DNA from: Choristocarpus tenellus KU-1152
Lineage: Eukaryota; Phaeophyceae
Direction: 5' to 3'
NCBI GenBank assembly: GCA_964200185.2
Contig: CAXNAD020000232.1
Span: 1-23,903, forward strand
Length of the DNA stretch: 23,903 nt
In this document: one piece after another, positions 11,601-21,317 of the stretch
Numbering within the stretch: position 1 is the stretch's first letter
Layout: each line of letters starts with the position of its first letter
Translations under genes and position numbers: made by a program
Notes under the pieces: generated by a model
Database searches by the model: none
What the model was told of the DNA's origin: nothing
What the model saw: only the letters and a program-made list of their open reading frames with translations

Positions 11601-12135
11601 CATCCCCATTATTGGTCTGAGGGTTAGGAACATGTCGGGGGGAGCCTCACTTTTTTACCCCAGACTCCTTTTCCCGAAGTTCCTCGCTAACCCGCTCGTA
11701 GGTCTGAAGCAATTGGTTGTAGAGTGCCTCCTGCACGCGATCCATCAAGGGGTGACGACCGAACTCACGGATCATTTCCTCTGGGTCCTCATACTCCCCT
11801 TCCTCCTCCTTCGGTGGGCCATCCATGACCTGGGTGTACCTTCCTCCCCCACCTACATCCCCACTTTCCTCTGTTGTTACGGAGGGTCCTCCGTCGTTGT
11901 ATACCTCTCCGTCCATTTCAATTTGATACCTCGAGTCTATCGGGGAACTCTCTCGTTCTTGGGACGTCCAATGAATTCTCTTGCTTGTCTCGAAGTTCTG
12001 GGGTTGTAGGAATGAAATAGAATGACGTTTCAATAACCGAGGAACAGAACGTTCAACTGCTGATCTCTTCGCCGTTGGTGGCGTTCTTTCCCCTTTTTTC
12101 TTACTTTTTGTGGGTAACCCATGTTCGCTACACAT
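466..12135 (-). CDS. CCDC40: CCDC40 / FAP172-type coiled-coil axonemal protein, 17 coding exons
   Basis: CCDC40 pairs with CCDC39 as the 96-nm molecular ruler of motile flagella, docking inner dynein arms, radial spokes and the nexin-dynein regulatory complex. Exons on the - strand, 5' to 3': 12135-11659, 11373-11128, 10754-10710, 10144-10007, 9446-9375, 8647-8484, 8352-8217, 7561-7451, 6683-6518, 6237-6056, 5330-5100, 4462-4226, 3459-3325, 2587-2330, 1870-1692, 1250-1133, 603-466. They sum to 3033 nt (1010 residues plus stop); human CCDC40 is about 1140. All junction phases agree. Family hallmarks in order are HPLMDRVQEAL near residue 130, GVELYSMQQQLAKLQ, DEILVTRR, FEKKQLLQQW, RQVMLWEKKIQLE, EREIHRMRIRLDGL, and a C-terminal VRDVIEGVKGELP. 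Nearly all of it after residue 130 is predicted coiled coil; the N-terminus is acidic and low-complexity. The ATG at 12135 is the first in a long open exon. Exon 3 (45 nt) has a weak acceptor, and its end could be 10707. Two introns need GC donors. Confidence 0.93.
604..1132 (-). other. CCDC40 last intron, apparent GC-AG splice type
   Basis: The coding frame of the upstream exon runs to a stop without any GT after residue K of DAMK, yet AAG followed by GCAATC at 1133/1132 fits the AG|GCAA pattern typical of GC-AG introns. Splicing there, to the acceptor CTACAG before 603, keeps phase 0. It also aligns VEQALLNAEIRLKAVRD to the conserved CCDC40 C-terminus almost without gaps. The intron contains MITE copy A. 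Confidence 0.7.
651..909. mobile_element. MITE-like element, copy A, in CCDC40 last intron
   Basis: This 259-bp element begins GAGTGAAAGTATCTTAGAGG and ends with its approximate reverse complement (CCTCTGAGATACTGTGGCTC). A 3-bp TAA directly repeated at 648-650 and 910-912 looks like a target-site duplication. An inner inverted repeat at 729-743 and 54-69 of the same line (754-769) could form a hairpin. It encodes no protein. Copies B and C match it end to end with scattered differences. Confidence 0.85.
5621..5649. repeat. (AT)n microsatellite in CCDC40 intron 10
   Basis: An uninterrupted run of alternating A and T of about 29 bp. Confidence 0.95.
6830..6854. repeat. (GA)n microsatellite in CCDC40 intron 8
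   Basis: A purine run of alternating A and G with one interruption, about 25 bp, roughly 110 bp left of MITE copy B. Confidence 0.9.
6964..7221. mobile_element. MITE-like element, copy B, in CCDC40 intron 8
   Basis: A 258-bp copy whose ends are near-perfect 23-bp inverted repeats (GAGTGAAAGTATCTTAGAGG against CCTCTAAGATACTTTGACTC). The flanks carry ATG at 6961-6963 and again at 7222-7224, a probable 3-bp target duplication. It has the same orientation as copies A and C. There is no coding capacity, so mobilisation would need a transposase supplied elsewhere. Confidence 0.88.
7562..8216 (-). other. CCDC40 intron, apparent GC-AG splice type
   Basis: After EEQLAKTK the frame reaches TAA within six codons and offers no GT. 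The sequence AAG followed by GCAACA at 8217/8216 matches a GC donor. Joining to the acceptor GACAG before 7561 keeps phase 0 and gives a nearly gapless alignment with the family (QLAKTK then MERDQLSERY). Confidence 0.7.
9098..9128 (-). other. candidate microexon in CCDC40 intron 5
   Basis: On the - strand a 31-nt segment sits between a good acceptor (TTGACAG) and a strong donor (AAG followed by GTGAGTG). Including all 31 nt would shift the frame. A second AG inside it would give a 21-nt, in-frame version encoding AGISTKK, exactly one heptad. The conserved alignment works without it, so it is left out of the main model. Confidence 0.3.
10831..11088. mobile_element. MITE-like element, copy C, in CCDC40 intron 2
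   Basis: A 258-bp copy starting GAGTGAAAGTATCTTAGAGG and ending CCTCTAAGATACTCTAACTC. The flanks share CCTT (10827-10830 and 11089-11092), so the target duplication could be 3 bp with one slipped base, or 4 bp. The right end lies only 39 bp from the splice donor of CCDC40 exon 2. The inner palindrome is more degraded than in copies A and B, which suggests an older insertion. Confidence 0.85.
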
Positions 12136-12811
12136 CAGGTTTCAGGTTTCAATTACAAACTCAATCCCACTCCTTTTTGTTGTGTTAACTCGAAGTCCAT
12201 ACTAACCAGTAGGTGTAGAGATGGCGTACCCATTATTTCTTCGGCACCCTCCAAAGTCTTGTTTTGCACAACGCACCTGATACAGCCATTAGTTTGGCCT
12301 CTCCAAGTGTGTCTTGGCTTGAACTGCTAAGCTAATATTAATAACTCTATCAAGCTTCTACTCTTACAGCCCTAGTCACACCCATACCCACATTCTATCT
12401 GCTCTCTTCAATCTACTCCCACTGGGATCCCCCAAACCCCAAATCTACAACAATAACGAAATATATCTCAAACAAAGCCTTTTCACTCATGCCTTCTACA
12501 TGCCTATCTGTAGGAACACCAACAATACTAGTCAGCAAGAAGAGATAAGGAGTGAAATACATCTCCTACTTCCACCCTGCTGCATTTCTTGTGGCAAACT
12601 GTGTACCTACATTTTGTTGTAGAACAAGTTGATTGACTTCTTTACTGTCTTAGTTGCAAATGTATACTATTAGTGGATTTAAGGCACGCCTTATATATTG
12701 CTTCTCAGCATCCTTCATCCTTTTCCTTTGTTCTATTCTGCTGTCAATCTCCCATCTTTACGGCATCTCCGCATCGTTCGCACAGGTGTTGATCCTCGTC
12801 GCAGTACCTTA
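12136..12811. promoter_or_regulatory. spacer between CCDC40 start and the cyclin-like gene stop
   Basis: This must hold the CCDC40 promoter and 5' UTR and the 3' UTR of the cyclin-like gene, both on the - strand. No convincing reading frame, RNA gene or TATA box is visible. I looked for an RFX-type X-box, common at ciliary genes in animals, and saw no good match. Confidence 0.4.
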
Positions 12812-15366
12812 TTAAGCCTTACAAACAACTCGTTTCCTTTTACGGGTTTCCTCCATACCCTGACCTCCACAGAAAGCACAGCCGCATCGTTTATCAAGGG
12901 CATCTACCAATAGCTGTGTTAGAACCTCCCAAGCACCATTGTGTTCTGGAGGGGGTGGTTTTTTAGCCACTGATGGGAAATGAGGAGTGGGCTGCAGGAA
13001 TAATGTAGCGGAGGCAGCAGAAGCCAAGAAACAACCTCGCAAGCCCTCCCATGAGCCTTGGAGAATTCCCATTAGTCCTGAGCCTCCCCACCCTGGTGTT
13101 GGTTCACTACAATTAAAATTGCCGTCTCTTTTAGGTATTCTTTTCACTGATGCTGATTCCAATGCTGCTGCCTCCTCAGTGAGCCCTGCCCGAGCCTCTA
13201 TCACCACTTCGCTGCTGGTTGCACCGTCTCTATTTCCAACCACAGCCTCTAGCACTGTTACGAGGTGCTGTGGAGAACTAGACCTGCAAGGGTAGGAATA
13301 GCGATGTTGTATTCCTTCCCTCTCTTCTCTCCAATTGTCTTGCTCCACCATCCTGCTGAAAAAGGCATCACCCAAGGGCACTGAGTGTGGCAGTTTCTCG
13401 CAACCAATCCCTTTCCCCACCCGTGTGGGCGCAATATCTTGAGCAAAAAACTCCCTTGCTGAAGCAATCCCCTCATCAACAATGTTAAGTGCAGCAGAAC
13501 TGCTCAGTCCCAATGCTGCCCTTACCCGTAAAGGTAGGCACGACCCTCTGCTGCATGTTAGTCGCCGGGCTAAAGTGAGGGCGGTGAGTGCCTGGGTAGT
13601 GGTAGGAAGAGACTTGCTGGTTGTGGGTAACCGATGCTCATGGGTAGGGGCACGCAGGGCGACATGACCATGGTGATGACGAGAACAGTGGGGTACAGGG
13701 ACACATGTTGGGTCTGAGAAGGAAATGGAGGGACAGGAAGAAGGACCCGAGCGAGTGACCTCGTGGAGCAGCAGGCATACGGCAAAGTACTCTGCACAGG
13801 TTTGTACAGTAGAACTGGCGCCCACTGCCGCACAAAAAATGTGAAGTAGAGAAACACTGTTGGCACGGAAGGCGGCATTGATGGATGGACCCTCTGAACA
13901 GGAGAGCTCAAGGCCTGACCATCGACATCATGCGCGATTTGGAGGTTCGTTAGAATTTCGGTGGTCTAGTTGCTGATAAATCGAAGAAGTATAGTAGTTG
14001 ATGAGTAATATTTGGAGTAGAAGAGAAGACTATTAACAAGAAGAATGATTGCTGAGAGTGGACAGAGCTGCACAGGGTTGAAGAAACCCGAGTGACAAAA
14101 TTTCCAATTTCCTTCACTGTGTCTCTATATCGTGTATCACAGTAGTGGACGGAAAGTTACATCACAGCATATCTTACGTTGTACGATGTTTCTTTCCTTT
14201 GCCCTTTGTTCATGTCCTCATCACAACTAACTCATGTTGAAAGATATCGTTGTGCACTGGGGATATTCCAAGGATAGGGGGTACTGTCCACAATAGAGTT
14301 GATCGAGGCAACACCAACACCATGTTTGTCGTCTAACAGGGCCCCTTGAACTTCCTTGTGGCAAGTCACTTACCCAAGTTAATGACGTCAGTGCGATTGA
14401 GCCTTACCCCGATCCCGTCCAGGCCAGGCCCACCATCGATCTCGTGGTATTTTGATGCAAGGTGGATGGCAGTGAAGAACAAAAGCTTTGCCGTGATCGT
14501 TCTATGTTGTCTTTTCTTCCCCCATTTCGCAGAAAGGAGAGTAGAGTTCGCCACATGATTCCCTCCCGTAAGATTGGTAGCTTTCAGGTTGCTCAGGTAT
14601 CGAAAAACGAGGTCTGTCGCAGAGGCCACTACCAACGGTTCTAGGTGCAATTCCTCGCAAGCAAACTTCGTCCACTTGACAATATTTGATGTGATCCCCA
14701 GAAAGGTAACTCGTGGTCGTAGAGTTTCAGAGGACTTCAACATAGATGAGTGACTTCGAGGTGATGGAGCCCGCTGATGGTGAGTGGAACAGAATACGAA
14801 CAGGACAAGAATAACGCAATGTCCAGTGAATTAAGAAGTGGCAAACGTGGATAACACGATATAAGAACATGACTGAGTAGGTACATTGCCCCAATAAGTA
14901 GTCAGAAAGGGTAAGGGCTGAGTAACCCAGCTGTACCATGAGCGCAACCTCTAAGTTCATGCTCACTCCGACGAATGGTGATCAGGACGGCCATAGATGC
15001 CCCTCCTCTCTCAAGAGTGAGTACAGACAGGTGATTGTTATCTATATATTTTTTCTCTGTTAAAGTGTTTTTCCCTGACTGAAACAAGCTCCCTCACGAA
15101 TGGAAGAATGCTCACCCCAATCTGGATTAGATGCTCGTACATACTTGAAAATGATATTCCCGATCTCGGGTCTGTAGCACACTCAGCGAACCACCATGAA
15201 GGCAAACTCTCCCACGTCGTACAGCAAGATCGTACAAGTAGAACCTAAGGGAGATGGAGGGCGCGTCAAAACTGGATGGCAGACGAAACGTGGCAAAGCA
15301 TCCTGCTGCTGTAAGCAATCCCTCTTCTATTTCGAAACCACCGAGCAGTATAGTCTGGTCGATCAT
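12812..15366 (-). CDS. divergent cyclin-box protein with long basic C-terminal tail, three exons
   Basis: Modelled exons on the - strand are 15366-15145, 14773-14374 and 13914-12812 (1725 nt, 574 residues), with donors GTATGT and GTAAGT and agreeing phases. The middle exon reads like the first cyclin fold: SNIVKWTKFACEELHLEPLV, then DLVFRYLSNL, an insert of about 34 residues, then LLFFTAIHLASKYHEI, equivalent to the ASKYEEI helix. The last exon opens with a possible second helical fold (SLLHIFCAAVGA, AEYFAVCLLLHEV). It then runs for over 300 residues rich in Ser, Pro and Ala to a basic end (EETRKRKRVVCKA) that could be a nuclear signal. Cyclins activate CDKs, and some act in transcription; which type this is cannot be told. 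Weak points: the first exon rests mainly on its perfect donor and phase, the start ATG could be 14743, the last exon may begin at 13893, and the usual E-x-x-IL-x-x-L helix is missing. Confidence 0.55.
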
Positions 15367-15844
15367 TCTACAGAATATTCTTTGCCCCCTTGTCAAATAA
15401 CTTTCTATCCAAAAAGTAAGTTCGACCTTACCCAAATTCTATCTCATAATTTTTGTCTCACATCCTCAAGCTGCAAGAAGGAGAGCCACTTTTCCGACAG
15501 AGGTGGGATGTGCGCCATTGGTAATGGCACCCACTTTCTTTCTTTGTCACATCTACACGCAACAGTATACGATTGACGCCTCTCTACTCCTTAGTAGCCT
15601 AAAGGTCGATTCTGTTCAATTCCTATTCCTTCGCCACGAAAAATAAAATAATATATTTATATATAGAAAGAATAGAAAATAATATACTGGGGGTGTGAGT
15701 GTGTCTAGTGTTTGGTGTCTGTCCACTTGAGCAGGTTTGGCACGGCAGAATTACCCGTTCCGTCCCAATCTGCTCTTCCACACCCCAAACAAACAAGGCA
15801 TCGCCCTCCTCCTCTATCCTGGACTACAGACGTAGAGACTAATC
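15367..15844. promoter_or_regulatory. divergent promoter region between cyclin-like gene and ADF/cofilin
   Basis: The two modelled start codons lie 478 bp apart and point away from each other, so this stretch probably carries both promoters. It contains an AT-rich block with TATATTTATATATAG at about 15653-15667, a plausible TATA element for ADF. The + strand frame 15196-15576 overlaps the cyclin exon and is not supported. If the cyclin-like gene starts at 14743, the promoter region extends further left. Confidence 0.4.
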
Positions 15845-16985
15845 ATGGTGAGCTGCTTCTTAAGTTTATTAGTCCTTCCGATTTTAATGGACCTACGTTT
15901 ATCTATTGTTGTTCCAAATCGAATAGATAGGACTGGAGACTTATCCTCTCAGGACTGCTTTGGCAAGTTTGTGTGCGTGTCGTCTGTATCAAAGCATATT
16001 GCGTTCGTTTTAGAAGCCCGAGTGAGAAGGCCTTGCTATAAGCGGTGCAGTTTTTTCGTTTGTGTTATACCAGTATTTTCTGCGGAACATCGTGACTCTG
16101 GTTTGAGCCGACCCTAGGCATGTATGTAACCCCCGAACCTCCCCTGCCCCTATTTTCTTCCCCGAGCGGCTACTTCATTTTGAAATTATGTGGCTGATTT
16201 GTACGGTTGCAAGCCCCACGTCGTAGACCGAAGTCTTGACTCGACTTGTTCAAATGTTCCCAGTTTAGTTTCTGTTTTTCGTCGATCATCCCTCCCTCTT
16301 ATCGTGGTCCTACCGAAGGCCCTATCATTGAATGTCATTTCTCAACATGTTCGATGCAGTCAGATGCCTCCCCGGAAAGCTTCATTATTGCCTTTTGTGT
16401 TCTCTCATTTCTAGTTTAGAGTACGTTATTTTCCAATTTTGGTCGGGAACTTCGGATGACTGATAAGTTCTGTAGTAGAACAGAGTAACGTCAGCACCTA
16501 TGCTCGAAGTTATGAACTGATATCTTATCCTTCTCAATACCTCACTTATCGTCGATCCCCAGTCGACCACTGGTGTGACCGTGAACGACGAGGCGGTGTC
16601 GCAGTTCAATGCGTTCAAGCTCCACCGTGAGCCCCACGACCACCGGTACTTTATCTACAAGATTCATGACAGCAGAGAGATCGTGGTGGACTCATTTGGT
16701 CCGAAGTCCTCGACATACGAGGACTTCTGCGAGTGCTTCCCATCAAACGAGTGCCGTTACGGGGTCTTCGATTTGGACTACGAGACAAACGACGGGCGGA
16801 AAGCGAACAAGCTGGTCTTCATCTCCTGGAGCCCGGACACCGCCCCAATCAGGAACAAGATGGTCTACGCAGCATCCAAGGAAGCCATTAAGTGTGCCTT
16901 GATGGGTGTGGGAGTGCACTTGCAGGCCACCGACCAGGGGGAACTTGAGCTTTCATACATCAAGTCCCAGGTGATGAGGGTGTAA
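15845..16985 (+). CDS. actin-depolymerising factor / cofilin, intron directly after the ATG
   Basis: ADF/cofilin binds and severs aged actin filaments and returns monomers to the cytosolic pool. Exon 2 (16563-16985) encodes one complete ADF-homology domain, beginning STTGVTVNDEAVSQFNAFKL, then YFIYKIHD, CRYGVFDLDYE, KLVFISWSPDTAPIRNKM and VYAASKEAIK, the long actin-binding helix. It ends QVMRV and stop. The acceptor is CCCCAG at 16557-16562. The frame needs only an upstream Met, and ATG at 15845-15847 is followed at once by GTGAGC, an ideal donor; the intron is then 715 bp and phase 0. ADF genes of plants and several protists often have this structure. The protein is 141 residues, normal for the family. 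Ser2, the usual regulatory phosphorylation site, is present. Domain identity is certain; the one-codon first exon is inferred. Confidence 0.93.
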
Positions 16986-19900
16986 ACCTTTTTCTCTAGG
17001 TTTGAGGGGTTGGAGAGAAGGGGGGAGAAAGACTGGCATGTTGCTGTAGCACAACGATATTGTGCACATGGGAGCCATAAAAGGGACAAAGAGGGGGATT
17101 GAACCCCCTTTTCGCACCTTCCCTTACTGTGACTGCCTATTCCCCCCTGGACTCCTCCAACTGTGTATATCCCAAGGACACATGTTTCTTTTGAAAGAAG
17201 AGGAAGACCCTGGAATGACTTCACGGTAGATGTGCCTTGCATTTGTAAGAGGTTCCTCTTTTCCCAATCATTGCGTCTATTTTGCTGCAGAGAAGTGAGG
17301 GTAATGGGGTGGTTGCATATTTGCCTATACTGGAGGAAAGGCGGTTTTGTAGGGGGTTGATCTTACAGATCGGGAGTAAGGCGGGATTTCCTGAGGGCGT
17401 GCTCAAGCAGTGGTTCCCTGCAGCAGAGGCCAGGCTTGAGGTGGAATAGTAGGGCACCATGGAGGAATAGTAGGGCCAAGGGAATGAGTTTTCTGTCGTG
17501 CATTAGTTGTGTTACATAGTTTTGAGTAGTTTGCAGCACAGCATAAATAAATATATCTGTGAAGTGGATGAGAAAACATAGTGAAAACTGCTGAACCTCT
17601 CTCCTCAGAAGAGGTAAAATCAAGGAAGGGGAAAGTTGGGATCGTGGATTCTCAAAGCAGTTGAGAGGCACTCGCTGCGAAGGTTGAGGAGTTTGTTCCC
17701 CCTCTTGTGTTTGTATGTATGTCATCAATTACCCTGACCATATATTTTTATGTATGGGTGTGCGCCTCTGCTACTGATTGGACCCACAGCTGTGATGGCT
17801 GCCTAGAGCCATTTTTGTGGTGCAGGTCAGGACACCTGTGTACTTGCTGGTGGTCATATCCTCCCTACTAATTTTGTCCAGTTCCTATTCTAGAACGTTT
17901 TATGTTTCATGCTTAAGGTTGTACTGCTTCAACACGCCTGCCCCTGACGGTCATTTGAACTGTACTCACCAAGTTCATTGCTTAAAATTCCAGCACTACT
18001 ATACAAATATTGTATTATGAGCAGTGACTCAGTCAAGTTTTTGCTGTATCCAGCAAAGAACACAACACAGATGTTAACAAACTGCTTGTGGATTTAAGAG
18101 GTTAGCGATGGTATGGTCCAGACAACACAGTGTTCATGGCAGTCTGGCCAGCACACTTTACCTTTTTTGGGAAAGGTGATCTTAAATGTACGACCAAAGT
18201 GTTTCCAGAAAGCCCCAACTTAACTGTGCATGTTAACTGCTTTTTTTTTACTTTTCTAGCAAGTTTTGCTGCTCTAAGCAATCAACAGTTTTAACCTGAA
18301 CTCTCACTGATCTGGCGTGCCAAGACATGAATGGAAAAAAACAACTCCACAATGTATTAACTTCGGCAGAGAAGAATGATCAACAGTCACTGGAAGATCA
18401 TATTAGGTTGAAATGTGGGAAACTGGATAATCTTCTATTTCAGACTTTTGAAGTGAAGACTGCGGAAATAAGATGATTTATTTTTATTTGTAAAATTCTT
18501 GTTAATTGAGAACATCAGGTGCATGTTTAAACTCTGAACACCATCGATTTTACAGATCCTATGGATCAATTCTGATAGGGCATGACATCGCTTTTGGACA
18601 ATTATGGCCTCTAATGTCTCATTTTTTTTTTAATTTATTGATTTAGAATCCCCTTGTTGATGCTGTCATTCATCTTAGAGGGTGCAAGTTTTGCCCATTT
18701 TGGGGTTTGGCTCCCCACAGGTTTTTGACAACTTTGTGCACATGTTCAACAATCCCACTCTAACCCAGTCTTTTGTGTGAACTCTGTGTGGAAAATGAAC
18801 ATACCTAATCGGTCAACTTTGCTTTGGGAGGTGTTTGACCCTGTTGTACTACAGCAGGGCAGTCCCACCAACTTTGCGGATCCACCACTATCATTGTTCT
18901 TTGTTTGCATTTCTTGTACACTTTTTCAAGAATCTTTTACCCTAACCCTATCCTCTGTGTGAAAAAGTGAAAAAGGATGACAGTGGTGGTTCCCCGGTGC
19001 ACTGCAATGGTCATATCTTAAGAATCTCCAAAAACTTCATGATTTACTGCCCTGAACTCTTTTGTGATTATTTTGTCCCTTTGGACAAATCATCACCCCC
19101 AGTCAGGATGGCAAAGATCCTCCAGTTGAAATTTTATTGTAACAAGTAAAATAATTGAAACTTGGGGCTTCAAGAAATCAGTTCCGTTTTTTAATGAAGT
19201 ATCACTACACCAGTGCATTGAGGGAGATATCCAGTGCCTAATGGTTTTGCACAGTATCCAAAACATTCTTGAGGGACTTTGTGGTATGCTCTAGTGTAGA
19301 ATAGGACAGCTGTCAAAAAAATTGAATGACCGGTCTGTGAACATAAACTACAGAGACTGTAGTGTCATACTTCCTATCAGACCAGGATGGCATGTTACCT
19401 TTGGGGACAGGTGCAGTAGTGTGCTCTTTCTGTCCAGTTTTTTGAAGGTGATTTGGATTGCTGGACATACAGGGACAATATGCTGTTAGCATCCATTCAC
19501 AATATTTGATGATCAAGTGCTCATCACAATTTCCAAAATATTCTACAGTATAGTCATTTCTACTTTTTGTTGACAGGAATACAATAATTGGATCGGCAGG
19601 AACGTGTCTCCATTTTAGAGTACACTGGGTAATGCAGTTCTTGAGTGAGGTATCTCAACAACCCCCTTGAAACTCTTCACATGTTGAGGCCCTCATAATA
19701 AAACAAAAGGATCAAAAAGAGTTGGAATTAAGGTACTGGTCAGAATTTCCTTCCTCCACGAGAATACATGAGGTTCTGTGACAACATTGATCTTCTGATT
19801 GGTAAGAGGTCTTCCAAGCTATTGATTCATTACACGATTGACAAGTATCCTGCCCACACATGAAGTCACTGTATGCAAAAAATATATTTTTGACGTGAAG

Positions 19901-21286
19901 CAACCAGGCGATGACAGGACACTTCTCTGCGAATATCATTTTTTTTTTTTTGCTACTTAGGAGACACTTTCCTTGTTGAGTATGGGTCTCTCTACGTAAT
20001 GGGAAGGCGTATCACCCTTGCATTAAATTCACCTTAAAAAACAGTCTTTGGTCATTTCCAAAAATGTTTGAACGGTATGTTATTTGTGAGGTATGGTAAG
20101 GCTAATCTGATCTAGACAAACTAATCTTGATGTTGTGTTGTGTATCAAAATGTCCAAATCCCTTCTGTAACACAGGGAACAGATAGTACGCCCTAATGCA
20201 CCAAAAAAAGTGCCTGCTAAATAAAATACACCTTGAAAGTTCTTGTGGATAAAAGCACTCAATCAACCTTGGGGTTTTCTGAGTAAGTGTGCTTTGCACA
20301 CCAGCTGCTGCTACAAGACAATCATGTGCCAACCAATAATTGTTTCGATGTGAAATTTTGCATTTAGAAACTCTCCATTTGCAACTAACACTTTGCTTAC
20401 GCTACAGATGGAACCCCTACTACCACCCTGCCCATTGCAGATCTAAAAAAGCTTTCGAGTCCATTGAAACTGCTCTCCTTAATCCTACCTAAAAGGTACA
20501 AATTGCACAGTGGGACAAGGGAGAGTCACATAATACACATAGAGAAAATATACGAATAACCCTGGTAACACCTTCAAGGTTGGGTCTGATCAACATCAGC
20601 ATGACCCAGTGCCCCACTCTTCTGGGACACACACCAACCCCAGTCTGCACCTGCCCCACCCACCAACCCACCCATGTAAAATAATGCTGTGACCACACCG
20701 ACATAATGATACCGTACAAGTAGCAATAATTAAAAGGCAGGGGAGAGAGGGGAAAAGGTGGGGGGAGGGAATCACACCTCTGAAATATTTTCCTACTCAA
20801 CACCCAATACTAAGCAGTGATAACAAGAAAGTTGAAACTCTGCTTCATTCAACACTTCAGGCACTTCAGTAGAAACAGTTATCTTCTCCTCCTTCACACC
20901 CTCACCTCACATTCCTTTACACAAATCCTCTACAAATAGGGATTATCGCCCGTTCTCAGATTGAAATGCACAGGCATTCCCTGTAGATCATTAGTTTTTT
21001 TGTTAATCATGTATGCACTTGAAAAAGGTATTACTTTAGCTGAACAAGTCAAGCAAAAACCAACTCTGGCACCACTTTGTTACCGCTCATCCCATTCAGC
21101 CCCTGTCCCCTCTTAGATTGCCCATTTCATCCATTCTTACCCCACCATGCCCTACCACCCTTCTATTGGATGACAAAATGAAATTATCGAAGCTTACCCC
21201 ATTTCCACAGTACTATTCATCCCATCGAGTCCCTGACCCTACCATTCCACCCCTCCATTCCCCACCATGTCCTACCGACCTTGAAT
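16986..21286. other. gene-poor, AT-rich 4.3 kb region
   Basis: After the ADF stop there are 3' UTR-like sequences (possible AATAAA-like ATAAATAAATA at about 17544). From about 17.7 kb to 21.0 kb composition turns clearly AT-rich, with poly-T runs near 18240, 18624 and 19940. Frames here are short, overlap on both strands and match nothing I know. On the - strand, about 19310-19660, a frame including KWRHVPADPIIVFLSTKSRN and PSWSDRKYDTTVSVVYVHRP has a transposase-like feel but stops and drifts frame, so it may be a dead mobile element. MITE fragment D lies inside. Confidence 0.5.
18672..18733. mobile_element. fragment of the same MITE family (copy D)
   Basis: About 60 bp resemble the left part of copies A-C: ATCTTAGAGGGTGCAAGTTT, then GGGGTTTGGCTCCCCACAGG and GTTTTTGACA. 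The first bases of the terminal repeat are missing and similarity fades on the right, so it is a truncated or old relic. Confidence 0.65.
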
Positions 21287-21317
21287 CTATTGGATAACAT
21301 CAACGAGAAAATCGAAG
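21084..21317. repeat. imperfect tandem duplication spanning the NF-YC stop codon
   Basis: Two diverged copies of about 105 bp, 21084-21192 and 21213-21317, offset by about 124-129 bp. Shared landmarks in order are TCATCCCAT, CCCACCATG, CCTACC, CTATTGGAT and ATCGAAG. The right copy includes the last codons of NF-YC (FDFLVDVIQ and stop, - strand). The left copy is a decayed version of that coding end lying in the downstream flank. Confidence 0.7.

Noticed and set aside
11557-12009. 150-residue + strand frame
   Set aside because: It is antisense to CCDC40 exon 1, which carries the conserved HPLMDRVQEAL motif.
13482-13667. + strand frames opposite the cyclin tail (also 12987-13295)
   Set aside because: They are shadows of the much longer - strand frame ending at 12812.
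15196-15576. 126-residue + strand frame starting with ATG
   Set aside because: It overlaps the - strand cyclin first exon, which has a perfect donor and matching phase; composition is Ser/Cys-rich with no recognisable domain.
16609-16902. Arg/Ser-rich + strand frame
   Set aside because: It is an out-of-frame reading of the ADF/cofilin exon.
17363-17728. 121-residue - strand frame downstream of ADF
   Set aside because: It has an ATG at 17725 but no recognised motif, no supporting neighbours and an opposing 3' UTR; kept as unproven.
17817-18020. Small + strand frame with a signal-peptide-like start
   Set aside because: It begins with GTG, not ATG, and the hydrophobic start is common by chance in T-rich DNA.
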